NCBI GenBank assembly: GCA_937943625.1
Contig: CALEAD010000002.1
Location: forward strand, 108,891 to 172,890
Direction of reading: 5' to 3'
Length of the DNA: 64,000 bases
Source of the DNA: an uncultured Anaerolineae bacterium
GTDB taxonomy: Bacteria > Chloroflexota > Anaerolineae > Promineifilales > Promineifilaceae
The notes under the pieces were generated by a model that was not told the DNA's origin, did no database searches, and worked only from the letters and a program-made list of their open reading frames with translations. The position numbers were made by a program, and so were the translations under genes. Numbering within the stretch: the first letter of the stretch is position 1; every line of letters begins with the position of its first letter. Shown here piece by piece: positions 14,356-22,403 of the stretch.

Positions 14356-16626
14356 GTGAAAAAAATAACCATCCTAACCCGCTTTCTCCTGCTGCTCCTG
14401 CTGGTCATGCTGGTTCTGGCAGCCTGTGGTGGCAGCCCAGAGGAAGCCGCCACCCCCACCCCTACCGAGACGCCACCACCTCCCCCAACCAATACGCCAG
14501 TTCCACCTACGCCTACACCCGCGCCATCTCCCACCCCCGACGTCACCGCTAACTTTGTCTCATTTGAGGATACGCAGGCTGGGTTGACGCTCAGTTATCC
14601 AGATGGCTGGTTTACCCAGGGACTGTTTGGCTTTTTCCTCTTTGCTTCTAATGAGGCGTTGCTAGATTCACCAGACCCAGGCGAAGAGGGTGCGGTCGTG
14701 TTGGTGATTGCAGACAACACCAGTAACTTTGAAACGACTAACCCGCTTGAAGGCATTGAAACGGCCGTTGCCGAGTTTGGCCTGGGCGAAGGTGTAGAAA
14801 TAGTCTCTGGCCCAGAGCGCCTGACCATCAACGGGCTGGATAGCGCGCAGGCGCTGGTCTACGCCACTTCTGAAGAAGGCAATACCCCGCTCTCCATTTT
14901 TGTGACGATCTTGATAGGCGAAGAGCGCAGCGCCTTCTTCTTTGGTGTGACGCCACGCGAGACGGAAGCAGATTTCTTGCCCACATTCCAGGCTATGGCG
15001 AAAACTGTTGCCCTCACTGCGCCTGTTTCTACGACATCTATGCTGCTGGCCAACCCAAGCGGCTTCCTGGCTTATGGGGAGATGGTTGAGGGCACGGTCA
15101 GCGCTGGTGCGGAAACGGCCGTGTGGGGCTTTAGCGGTCTGGCAAATGACACCCTCTTCGTCAGCGTTACCCCCAAGGAAGACAACTTCGATCTGGTTAT
15201 AGACGTGCTGGATGCCAACGGTGACAGCATCATCAGCGGCCCACAAGACAACGCCTTTGGCGAAGAAAGCGTCAGCCTGACGCTGCCTGCCGACGGCATG
15301 TACTACATTACCGTTAGCGGCTTTGCTGGCGCAACCGGCACATTCCAGCTCAAGCTACAAAGCGGTTCTGCCACCTCAGGCGCCATTGCCCTGGGTGAAA
15401 CGGTATCTGGCAGCGTCACCGCCAGTGGCCCCTCCACCTGGGAGTTTTCTGCCGCGGCTGGCGACGTATTGGTTATCACCGTAACGCCGCTGGACAACCT
15501 GGATGCCGTGGTAGATGTGCTGGATGCCGGGGGAAACTCCATTTTGCCCACCGGCGAAGTGGATGAATCCTTTGGCGAAGAGCGGTTGCCCGCTGTGGTC
15601 ATTCCTGCCGATGGCAAATATACCATTGCTGTGCGCGGCTTTGCTGGTGGTACTGGCAACTTCTCTTTGACGTTGCAAAGCGCAGGTACGGCCGTTGGGC
15701 AACTGCTGACCTATGGGCAAACTGGCACGGGCCGGGTGGCTGCCGGCGAAACCCAACGCTGGAGCTTCTATGCCATGCAGTCTGACGTGATAGATATTAC
15801 CGTCACCCCCTTGCAAGAGGAGTTTGACCTGATGGTAGACGTGCTGGACAGCAATGGGTTCTCCATTCTGCCAGAAGGCGAACAGGATGATTTCTATGAC
15901 ACGGAGTATCTCCGCGTGCTCTTCCTGGAAGAAGAGGGCTTTTACACCATTGCCGTGCGTGGCTTTGAGGGCAGCAGCGGCGATTACGAGATAGTTGTCA
16001 CAGAATCTTTAGGAGGGTTGCCTGGCAGTATTCTTTTTGCTGCAAGTACGCTCGATGAGGGAGAAGCACACGCATTTCCTTTCACGGCCTATGCAGGGGA
16101 AACGGTGCGCATTTATGTCTGGCCAGCTTCTGGCTTCGATGTTGTCGTCAGCCTCTATAACGACGACACAGGTGAGTTGATTGAAGAAGTGGACAACAAC
16201 ACCGGCTACGAAGAAATCGTTTTTACCGTGCCGGAGCTGGCAAACTACTACTTTGAAATCACCGGTTTTGAGGGGGCTACCGGCGACTATGAAGTTGCCC
16301 TGTTGGCAACGGCCGGGGCGTATCTGGAGGCGGCAGGTGGGGATGAGATATACGGCCGTGTTGAGCGCGACGCCGTGCTGGAATATTACATCCAGGGCGC
16401 GAAGGGGAATACATTGACCGTGACGCTGAACTCGGATGAGAATGCCGACATGGTCATTGCCCTGCTTGACCTGGACGGCAACGTGCTGGCTGAGGTAGAT
16501 GACGCCTTCTCTGGTGGTGAGGAAGTGCTGACCTACACCTTCACCGCAGACCAAAAGCTGGTCATTTCAATCCGCGAACTTGACAATGAGGTGGGCAAGT
16601 TCTTTGCCACGATCACGCTTGAATAA
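14356..16626 (+). CDS. Large lipoprotein with PsbP-like and repeated PPC domains
   Basis: 756 residues. GTG start after TTTGGAGG. Lipobox LAAC with Cys24, then a Thr/Pro linker (about 31-60). A PsbP/DUF1795-like domain follows (about 64-215, beginning GLTLSYPDGWF). About five repeats of the bacterial pre-peptidase C-terminal type fill the rest, each with a phrase like FDLVIDVLD and GFAGGTG or GFEGSSG, spaced about 105 residues apart. PPC domains are beta-sandwiches usually attached to secreted proteases; here no protease is present, so the protein is probably an outer-surface adhesin or scaffold. Strongly acidic. Expressed on its own. Confidence 0.8.
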   Translation: MKKITILTRFLLLLLLVMLVLAACGGSPEEAATPTPTETPPPPPTNTPVPPTPTPAPSPTPDVTANFVSFEDTQAGLTLSYPDGWFTQGLFGFFLFASNEALLDSPDPGEEGAVVLVIADNTSNFETTNPLEGIETAVAEFGLGEGVEIVSGPERLTINGLDSAQALVYATSEEGNTPLSIFVTILIGEERSAFFFGVTPRETEADFLPTFQAMAKTVALTAPVSTTSMLLANPSGFLAYGEMVEGTVSAGAETAVWGFSGLANDTLFVSVTPKEDNFDLVIDVLDANGDSIISGPQDNAFGEESVSLTLPADGMYYITVSGFAGATGTFQLKLQSGSATSGAIALGETVSGSVTASGPSTWEFSAAAGDVLVITVTPLDNLDAVVDVLDAGGNSILPTGEVDESFGEERLPAVVIPADGKYTIAVRGFAGGTGNFSLTLQSAGTAVGQLLTYGQTGTGRVAAGETQRWSFYAMQSDVIDITVTPLQEEFDLMVDVLDSNGFSILPEGEQDDFYDTEYLRVLFLEEEGFYTIAVRGFEGSSGDYEIVVTESLGGLPGSILFAASTLDEGEAHAFPFTAYAGETVRIYVWPASGFDVVVSLYNDDTGELIEEVDNNTGYEEIVFTVPELANYYFEITGFEGATGDYEVALLATAGAYLEAAGGDEIYGRVERDAVLEYYIQGAKGNTLTVTLNSDENADMVIALLDLDGNVLAEVDDAFSGGEEVLTYTFTADQKLVISIRELDNEVGKFFATITLE

Positions 16627-16712
16627 CCGCTAGAGATGGCCGGTCAGAGACCGGTCACAGGGCGTACAGGAGTGTTTCTGGTCACTACCGAGGCTCTTTG
16701 GAAAAGGTTGCT

Positions 16713-16759
16713 GGTTGGTTTGCTGGTTGGTTGCCAGCCAACTAACCAGCAAACCAACC
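16713..16759. terminator. Bidirectional hairpin between convergent genes
   Basis: Left arm 16713-16733 and right arm 16739-16759 pair over 21 bases with one mismatch around a 5-base loop. It is built entirely from GGTTGG/CCAACC words. It lies between the converging lipoprotein and S9 peptidase genes, so it probably terminates both or blocks readthrough. Confidence 0.55.
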
Positions 16760-16791
16760 AACGGCCCGATAGTTACCGTTTCTGGTGGAAT

Positions 16792-18711
16792 TTAGAGGTT
16801 GTCTATCTGAATCGGCGCTATCGGTTCGGCCAGGTCAAAGCCAAACACGCGGCTGTAAAAATATAGTTCCGCTTCCAGGCTGTGCTTGATGTTTTCCGCG
16901 CGGCGAAAGCCATGCTGTTCTTCGGCGTAGGCAATGTAGGCCACAGGAATGCCTTTGGCTTTGATGGCCTGGTACATCAGCTCAGACTGGCTGGGAGGAA
17001 CCACTTTGTCTTCTAGCCCCTGGAAGAGAATGAGGGGGCAGTTGAGCTGGTGCGCGGCGTGAATGGGGGAGCGGGCAATGTACAGGTCGCGCCGTTCTGG
17101 ATACGGACCAATGAGGGTGTCCAGGTAGCGGGACTCAAATTTGTGCGTGTCGCGCGCCAGGGCTTCGGCGTCGCTGACGCCAAAGTAGCTGGCGCCGGCT
17201 TTGAAGACGTTGTGAAAGGTAAGCGCCGCCAGGGTGGTGTATCCCCCGGCGCTGCCTCCGCGAATGGCCAAACGGCCGTCATCGGCCAGCCCCTTTGCCA
17301 CCAGGTAGCGCGCCCCATTGATGCAATCTTCTACGTCTACAATCCCCCACTGCCCGTTCAGGCGCTCGCGGTAGGCGCGGCCGTATCCGGTGCTGCCGCC
17401 ATAGTTTACGTCTAGCACGCCAAAGCCGCGACTGGTCCAAAATTGTACGCTGTAGCTGAGGCGAATGGCGCTGACTCCCGTGGGCCCACCGTGGCTGAGC
17501 ACCAGCAGCGGCGGCTTTTCCCCTTCTGGGGCGCGGAAATCTTTGTTGTGGGGTGGGTAGTAGATGGCGTGCGCAGTACGGCCGTTGCTGGTGGGGAACT
17601 CTATCGCTTTCGGCTCAGAAAGATAGCCAGGGTCAACCTGCAGCGTGCTGCCCGCGCGCAAAACCTCGCTGCGCAGGCTTTTTAGATTCAGGCGCACGAT
17701 AGCCTGGGGCAGGGTGGCGGCGTCTACATTGAGCACGGCATAGTCGGGCATTACCTGAATGGCGTTGATGGTGTCGTAGGGGATTTGAATGGAAGTGAAA
17801 CAGCCGTTGGACACATGCAGCGCACCGAGAAACCAACGGCCGTCCTCGGTGTAGCTGCAAATGATCGTTTCCGCGTCGGCAAAGCCGTAGGTGGTCATGC
17901 CAAACGCCCACTGCGGTCGGCCAAATTCGGCGGACATGGGGTGCAGCGCCCTGGTGTGCCCCTGCTGCCGGCGGTATAGGTTCCACCAGCCACTGTTATC
18001 AGAGACGTAGTAAAGCGCACCATCCGGCCCCCACTCTGGCTGGAAGATGGATTCTTGTAACCCACCGGCAATGCAACGGCCGTTTGCCAATCCATGGGGT
18101 GTTAAATCGGCCAGCCACAGCTCTGTGCCATCCCAGGGCATGTTGGGATGATTCCAGCACAACCAGGCAAGCTGCCGTCCATCAGGGCTGAGGCGCGGCG
18201 TACTGTAAAAATCATAGCCAGAGGCGATTACCGTGCCGCTGTCTGGGCCATCCAGGTTGAGGATGACGAGCGCATTGACGGCTTCTTGGGCCGGGTTGGT
18301 ATGGTCTTCGCGCACGCACAGGAAACGGCCGTCGGCCAGTACGATGCCATCCGCATAACGGTAGGCACCCTCTGGCGTTACCACTTCGGGCGCTGCGCCC
18401 GGCCGCTGGCGATACAGGCACTGGTCGGCAAAATTGACAAAGTAGACCACGCCCTGCTGTACCGTAAAGGCCCCGCCACCATACTCATGCACGCGTGTGC
18501 GCACGTTATAGCCTTCTGGGGTGATGACTTGCACACCGCCTGGCGTATGCTTCATCACCACATAGCGGCCACCTTCCTGCGGGCGACCCTCCAGCCAATA
18601 GATGTCTGTGCCGTCCAGGCAAATGCTACCCAGAGGGGTGCTGCCGGCTACCACCAGGTCGGCGGTAATGGGTGATTTCCAAGAACCGTAAGGGGCAATT
18701 TGTTGCGTCAT
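16792..18711 (-). CDS. S9-family prolyl oligopeptidase-like serine peptidase
   Basis: 639 residues. An N-terminal beta-propeller (about 1-380) with WLEG/W-rich repeats is followed by an alpha/beta-hydrolase domain. HGGPTGVS forms the oxyanion region, the nucleophile is Ser in IRGGSAGGYTTL (about residue 478), Asp is in FQGLEDKVVPP, and His is in EEQHGF. This matches the dipeptidyl-aminopeptidase/acylaminoacyl-peptidase branch (S9C). No signal peptide, so cytoplasmic. At least six palindrome copies fall in the gene. A second S9 enzyme of a different subfamily lies at 43209. Confidence 0.9.
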   Translation of the reverse strand: MTQQIAPYGSWKSPITADLVVAGSTPLGSICLDGTDIYWLEGRPQEGGRYVVMKHTPGGVQVITPEGYNVRTRVHEYGGGAFTVQQGVVYFVNFADQCLYRQRPGAAPEVVTPEGAYRYADGIVLADGRFLCVREDHTNPAQEAVNALVILNLDGPDSGTVIASGYDFYSTPRLSPDGRQLAWLCWNHPNMPWDGTELWLADLTPHGLANGRCIAGGLQESIFQPEWGPDGALYYVSDNSGWWNLYRRQQGHTRALHPMSAEFGRPQWAFGMTTYGFADAETIICSYTEDGRWFLGALHVSNGCFTSIQIPYDTINAIQVMPDYAVLNVDAATLPQAIVRLNLKSLRSEVLRAGSTLQVDPGYLSEPKAIEFPTSNGRTAHAIYYPPHNKDFRAPEGEKPPLLVLSHGGPTGVSAIRLSYSVQFWTSRGFGVLDVNYGGSTGYGRAYRERLNGQWGIVDVEDCINGARYLVAKGLADDGRLAIRGGSAGGYTTLAALTFHNVFKAGASYFGVSDAEALARDTHKFESRYLDTLIGPYPERRDLYIARSPIHAAHQLNCPLILFQGLEDKVVPPSQSELMYQAIKAKGIPVAYIAYAEEQHGFRRAENIKHSLEAELYFYSRVFGFDLAEPIAPIQIDNL

Positions 18712-18952
18712 CGTTTTTCCGTTTGTGTTAGTCTGCTCGCATTTTAGCTGGTTAGCGGGTCAACTGGTCAGCATTTCAGCCTGTTGTCTTTTTGGCTGAC
18801 AAGCTAACCGACTGAAATACTATGCGGCCGTTTGCAGCATAGTCAGAGCTGTATCAAAATGCGGCAATTATACCAGCAACGAACCGATCAAGCTGCTGGC
18901 GGTCGCCTTCATCAGATTCTACGGCCACGGATTGTGCAGCGATATTTTTAGG

Positions 18953-18958
18953 TACAAT
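18953..18958 (+). promoter_or_regulatory. -10 TACAAT directly before pabBC
   Basis: Six bases separate this hexamer from ATG 18965, which predicts a leaderless message. The frame's earlier start at 18932 would lie upstream of the promoter. Confidence 0.5.
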
Positions 18959-18964
18959 TGCGCC

Positions 18965-20704
18965 ATGCAAGCAACGAACAGTATCACCATGCAGGCGTTT
19001 GGGCAATGGTGGCGCTTTACCCACCCCGTTCAGGTGATTACGGCCGTTCAGCCAGATGAGGTGTTGGCGGCGCTGCTGGCGATGGAAACGGCCGTTGGCC
19101 AACACCACCTCCATGCCGCTGGCTACCTCTGCTACGAAGCGGCCACTGCCTTTGCCCTGGATACCCATCCCCTGCCCCCCGGCAGCCCACCGCTGCTTTG
19201 GTTTGGCCTTTACCGCCAGCCAGAAATCGTTACCCCGCCAGACAGCACCACTGCGCCCACTTACCGCCTGGGTGACTGGCAGCCCGCACTGAGCGAAGCC
19301 GCTTATCACAGCGCCATTGCGCGCATTAAGGCGTACATTGCCGCCGGGCACACCTATCAGGTGAACTATACCTTTCCCTTGCGCGCCTCCTTTGCCGGGG
19401 ACGATTGGGCTTTTTTCTGCCGGCTTTTCCATGTGCAGCAGTGCGCTTATGCCGCCTACATAGACCTGGGTCGTTACGCCATTTGCTCCGCTTCGCCAGA
19501 GCTGTTTTTTGCCCGCAGCGGCGCCGACATCTGCGCCAGGCCGATGAAGGGTACGGCTACGCGCGGGCGCACCCTGGCCGAAGACGAAGCCAACATGGCC
19601 TGGCTGCGCCAATCAGAAAAAAACCGCGCCGAAAATGTGATGATTGTGGACATGATCCGCAATGACCTGGGGCGGGTGGCAGAAATTGGCAGCGTGCGCG
19701 TGCCGCACCTGTTCCAGGTGGAGCGTTACCCCACGCTGCTGCAAATGACTTCTACCGTCACGGCGCGCACCCAGGCTCCGTTCAGCCAGGTGATGGCGCA
19801 GATGTTTCCTTGTGCCTCGATTACCGGCGCGCCTAAGCACCGCACGATGCAGATTATCCGCGAGCTGGAACCGGAGGCGCGCAGTGTGTATACGGGTAGC
19901 ATTGGCGTGCTGGCGCCCGACGGCCGTTCCCAGTTCAACGTCGCCATCCGCACGGTAGTCATTGACCGGCAGCAGGAGCAGGCGACCTACCATGTCGGCA
20001 GCGGCATTGTGTGGGATTCGCAAGCGGCTGAGGAGTGGGCGGAGTGTCGGTTAAAGAGTGAGGTGCTGACGCAGCAACGGCCGTGTTTCCAATTGCTAGA
20101 AACGCTGCGCTGGACGCCGGCAGAGGGGTACTTTTTGCTAGAGGCGCACCTCCGGCGCCTGGCCGATTCTGTCACCTACTTTGGCTTTACTGTATCCCTG
20201 CACGCCATCCGCCAGCAGTTGGTGCAGCTTGCCGCCAGGCAGCACAGCGCCGCCAAAGTGCGCCTGCTGCTGGCCGCAGATGGGGCGGTCTCGCTAGAGG
20301 CAGCTCCCCTGCCACCGCCGCCCAACAGACCGCTGCGCCTGGCGCTAGCGCCCGCACCAGTCCATTCGGCCAACATCTGGCTTTATCACAAGACGACGCA
20401 GCGGCAGGTGTACCAGGCTGCCCGCGCCGCCCACCCAGGCTATGATGATGTGCTGTTGTGGAATGAGCGTGGTGAGTTGACCGAAAGCAGTATAGCCAAC
20501 GTGGTACTGGATTTGGATGGCATGCTAGTGACACCGCCCGTGGAAGCTGGGCTGCTGCCGGGAACTTATCGCGCCTGGCTGCTGGCCAACGGCCGTATCC
20601 GTGAGCGCCCCATCTTTTTGGCGGAACTGCATCGCGCGCGCCAGGTCTGGCTCATCAACTCGGTGCGCGGCTGGCAGCAAGTGGAAGTAGAGATGGGCGA
20701 GTAG
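18965..20704 (+). CDS. pabB-pabC: Aminodeoxychorismate synthase component I fused to 4-amino-4-deoxychorismate lyase
   Basis: About 579 residues making p-aminobenzoate for folate. The first part (to about 370) is a chorismate-binding domain with PMKGT, an ENVMIVDMIRNDLGR block, ITGAPK and GSGIVWDS, typical of PabB. The second part (about 380-579) is a class IV aminotransferase fold, with LEAHLRRL, a Lys in YHKTT that would hold PLP, and ELTESSIANV. Such PabB-PabC fusions are known. The glutaminase partner PabA is not in the window. Start chosen from the TACAAT hexamer six bases upstream. Confidence 0.92.
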   Translation: MQATNSITMQAFGQWWRFTHPVQVITAVQPDEVLAALLAMETAVGQHHLHAAGYLCYEAATAFALDTHPLPPGSPPLLWFGLYRQPEIVTPPDSTTAPTYRLGDWQPALSEAAYHSAIARIKAYIAAGHTYQVNYTFPLRASFAGDDWAFFCRLFHVQQCAYAAYIDLGRYAICSASPELFFARSGADICARPMKGTATRGRTLAEDEANMAWLRQSEKNRAENVMIVDMIRNDLGRVAEIGSVRVPHLFQVERYPTLLQMTSTVTARTQAPFSQVMAQMFPCASITGAPKHRTMQIIRELEPEARSVYTGSIGVLAPDGRSQFNVAIRTVVIDRQQEQATYHVGSGIVWDSQAAEEWAECRLKSEVLTQQRPCFQLLETLRWTPAEGYFLLEAHLRRLADSVTYFGFTVSLHAIRQQLVQLAARQHSAAKVRLLLAADGAVSLEAAPLPPPPNRPLRLALAPAPVHSANIWLYHKTTQRQVYQAARAAHPGYDDVLLWNERGELTESSIANVVLDLDGMLVTPPVEAGLLPGTYRAWLLANGRIRERPIFLAELHRARQVWLINSVRGWQQVEVEMGE

Positions 20705-20742
20705 AGACTGGAGATTAGAGAGCCAGCAATTGCCACTCTCCC

Positions 20743-21747
20743 CTAACTCCTCCTCACCTTTACCACCTCCGCCAGAATGGAGAGCGCGATCTCCTCTGGC
20801 GTTTGCGCGCCAATCTCCAGGCCAATGGGGGCGTGAATGCGGCCGATGGCGGCCTCATCGAATCCCATGGCGCGCAGCCGCTCCACCCGCCTGGCGTGCG
20901 TGCGGCGGCTGCCCAGGGTGCCAATGTACCCAGCCTGACTGTTGAGCAAAATTTTCAGCGCCGGGTCGTCAATTTTGGGATCATGAGAAAGCAGGGCAAC
21001 GGCCGTTTCTGGCCCCAACGCTACCTCAGCAAATGCCTGTTGTGGCCAGGCTTGCAGCAACCGGTCAACCTGCGGGAAGCGGGCGGCGCTGCCAAAGGTG
21101 CGGCGCGGATCAATGATCACCACGCGGTAAGCGAGCGTTTTGGCCAGTGCAGCCAGAGCTACGGCAATGTGCACGCCGCCCACCAGCACCAACAGCGGCG
21201 CCGGGCGCAGCACATCCACAAAGGCTTCTGTGCCATCAGGCAGGGTGAGGGATTGAGACGTGGGAAGAGAACGTGCCAGGGCAACGGCCGTTTCCTGCCA
21301 CGCGCCTAACTCTCCCGCAAACTCCCCCGCGTCATCAAACGCCAGCTTCAGCCCGGCGCCGGGGCCGCTAAGCAGGGTGATGCAGCGCGCCGGCTGTTCC
21401 TGGCGCAGCCGCTGACGCAAAAAATCAAATAGCGCCGCATCCAACCGCTCCACCCATACGCTGATTGCACCGCCGCACGCCAGCCCCACTTCCCACGCCG
21501 TCTCATCCGCCACACCAAAGCGCAGTAGCTGCGGCGGCTGCCCGGCCAGCACCTCTTGCCCGACGGCAATCACTGCCCCTTCCACACAGCCACCACTGAC
21601 CGAACCGACGAGATCGGCAACGGCCGTAAGCGCCATTTTGGCCCCCACCTGACGTGGCGAAGAACCCCACGTTTGCGTCACCGTTGCCAATGCCACCTCC
21701 TTACCAGCAGCTAGCCATTGTTCCACATCTGGCAAAATATCGCGCAT
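20743..21747 (-). CDS. xdhC: XdhC/CoxI-family protein
   Basis: 334 residues. The N-terminal XdhC domain has ATVTQTWGSSPRQVGAKM, SVSGGCVEG and the CGG of GLACGGAISVWVE. The C-terminal part is a Rossmann-like domain with LVLVGGVHIAVALAALA and a YIGTLGSRRTHARR motif. Family members bind the sulfurated molybdenum cofactor and insert it into xanthine dehydrogenase or CO dehydrogenase. No such enzyme or Mo-cofactor gene is nearby, so the client must be elsewhere. It is preceded by a leader repeat, then AGGGGGAAATC before the ATG. Confidence 0.9.
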   Translation of the reverse strand: MRDILPDVEQWLAAGKEVALATVTQTWGSSPRQVGAKMALTAVADLVGSVSGGCVEGAVIAVGQEVLAGQPPQLLRFGVADETAWEVGLACGGAISVWVERLDAALFDFLRQRLRQEQPARCITLLSGPGAGLKLAFDDAGEFAGELGAWQETAVALARSLPTSQSLTLPDGTEAFVDVLRPAPLLVLVGGVHIAVALAALAKTLAYRVVIIDPRRTFGSAARFPQVDRLLQAWPQQAFAEVALGPETAVALLSHDPKIDDPALKILLNSQAGYIGTLGSRRTHARRVERLRAMGFDEAAIGRIHAPIGLEIGAQTPEEIALSILAEVVKVRRS

Positions 21748-21790
21748 GATTTCCCCCTATTCAGTTCAGGCTTGCTAAAGTTGCCCCTCT

Positions 21791-21873
21791 CAAAAATGAC
21801 TGCCGACCGCAGCCTGCAAGTGTAGCCCAGGTTGCCAAACCTGATTGGCAGGCGCAGGTTTGGTAACCTGCGT
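21791..21873 (-). repeat. 5'-leader repeat element, copy upstream of xdhC
   Basis: In gene orientation: GCAGGTTACCAAACCTG, then CAGGTTTGGCAACCTGGGCTACA, then GCGGTCGGCAGTCATTTTT. It ends 43 bases before the xdhC start. The longest match, over its whole length, is with the ccmE copy. Confidence 0.7.
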
Positions 21874-22040
21874 GACACCTTCATTGCGTAGGGGCGTGTC
21901 CCGCGCATAAACGCTCCTGTATACTTCTCTGCTTTGTGTTAAACTTTGCCATTGTCTTGACGCAGCAGCGGTATTGTAACAGAGGCGCTGTGAAGGGGTT
22001 TGATCGTTGGTTGGTTTCTAATCATCAAACCAACTAATTT

Positions 22041-22306
22041 GACAATGTCACATGACACAAATGGGAGCGATTCTGATAAAAACTGCCCATGATTGATGGC
22101 GAAAAAAAGAGGTTGCCCTCTTCTTGTTTTTGGCAGATAAATGAGTTGACGGATAATTGCTCCCATCCCCAAACCGCCTTCGCCCGCAAGCAGGAGAGGA
22201 GTAGGGGTGGGGGGGATTTGCGGACTGGTGATGGTGGCCAGGTAAGTTGGCCAACGAAGCTGCTTAAAATAGAGCTTGACAAAAAAATCCTTAATGTGAC
22301 ATTGTC
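22041..22306. mobile_element. Possible MITE-like element with 11-bp inverted ends
   Basis: GACAATGTCAC (22041-22051) and GTGACATTGTC (22296-22306) are perfect inverted ends 266 bases apart. Both are flanked outside by near-identical direct words (taatcatcaaaccaac and taaccatcaaaccaac). The interior is non-coding and includes a G-rich run. A single copy in this window, so mobility is only inferred. Confidence 0.3.
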
Positions 22307-22403
22307 GTACTAACCATCAAACCAACCTAATTACCTGACAGTTACAATTTTCAACGATTACACCTTTCACGTCAATCCACACCAGCCGCTTACCAGCCAC
22401 ATC

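Larger units (their letters stand above)
21748..22403. other. 656-bp gene-free region between xdhC and mutS2
   Basis: No convincing gene. From left to right it holds the xdhC leader repeat, a GGTTGGTTT...AAACCAAC hairpin (about 22008-22034), a possible small inverted-repeat element (22041-22306), and a second copy of the CATCAAACCAAC words before mutS2. Several short open frames lie here on both strands, but none has a ribosome binding site or gene-like composition. Confidence 0.5.

Noticed and set aside
22199..22225. G-quadruplex
   Set aside because: Only two long G runs are present; four are needed for an intramolecular structure.
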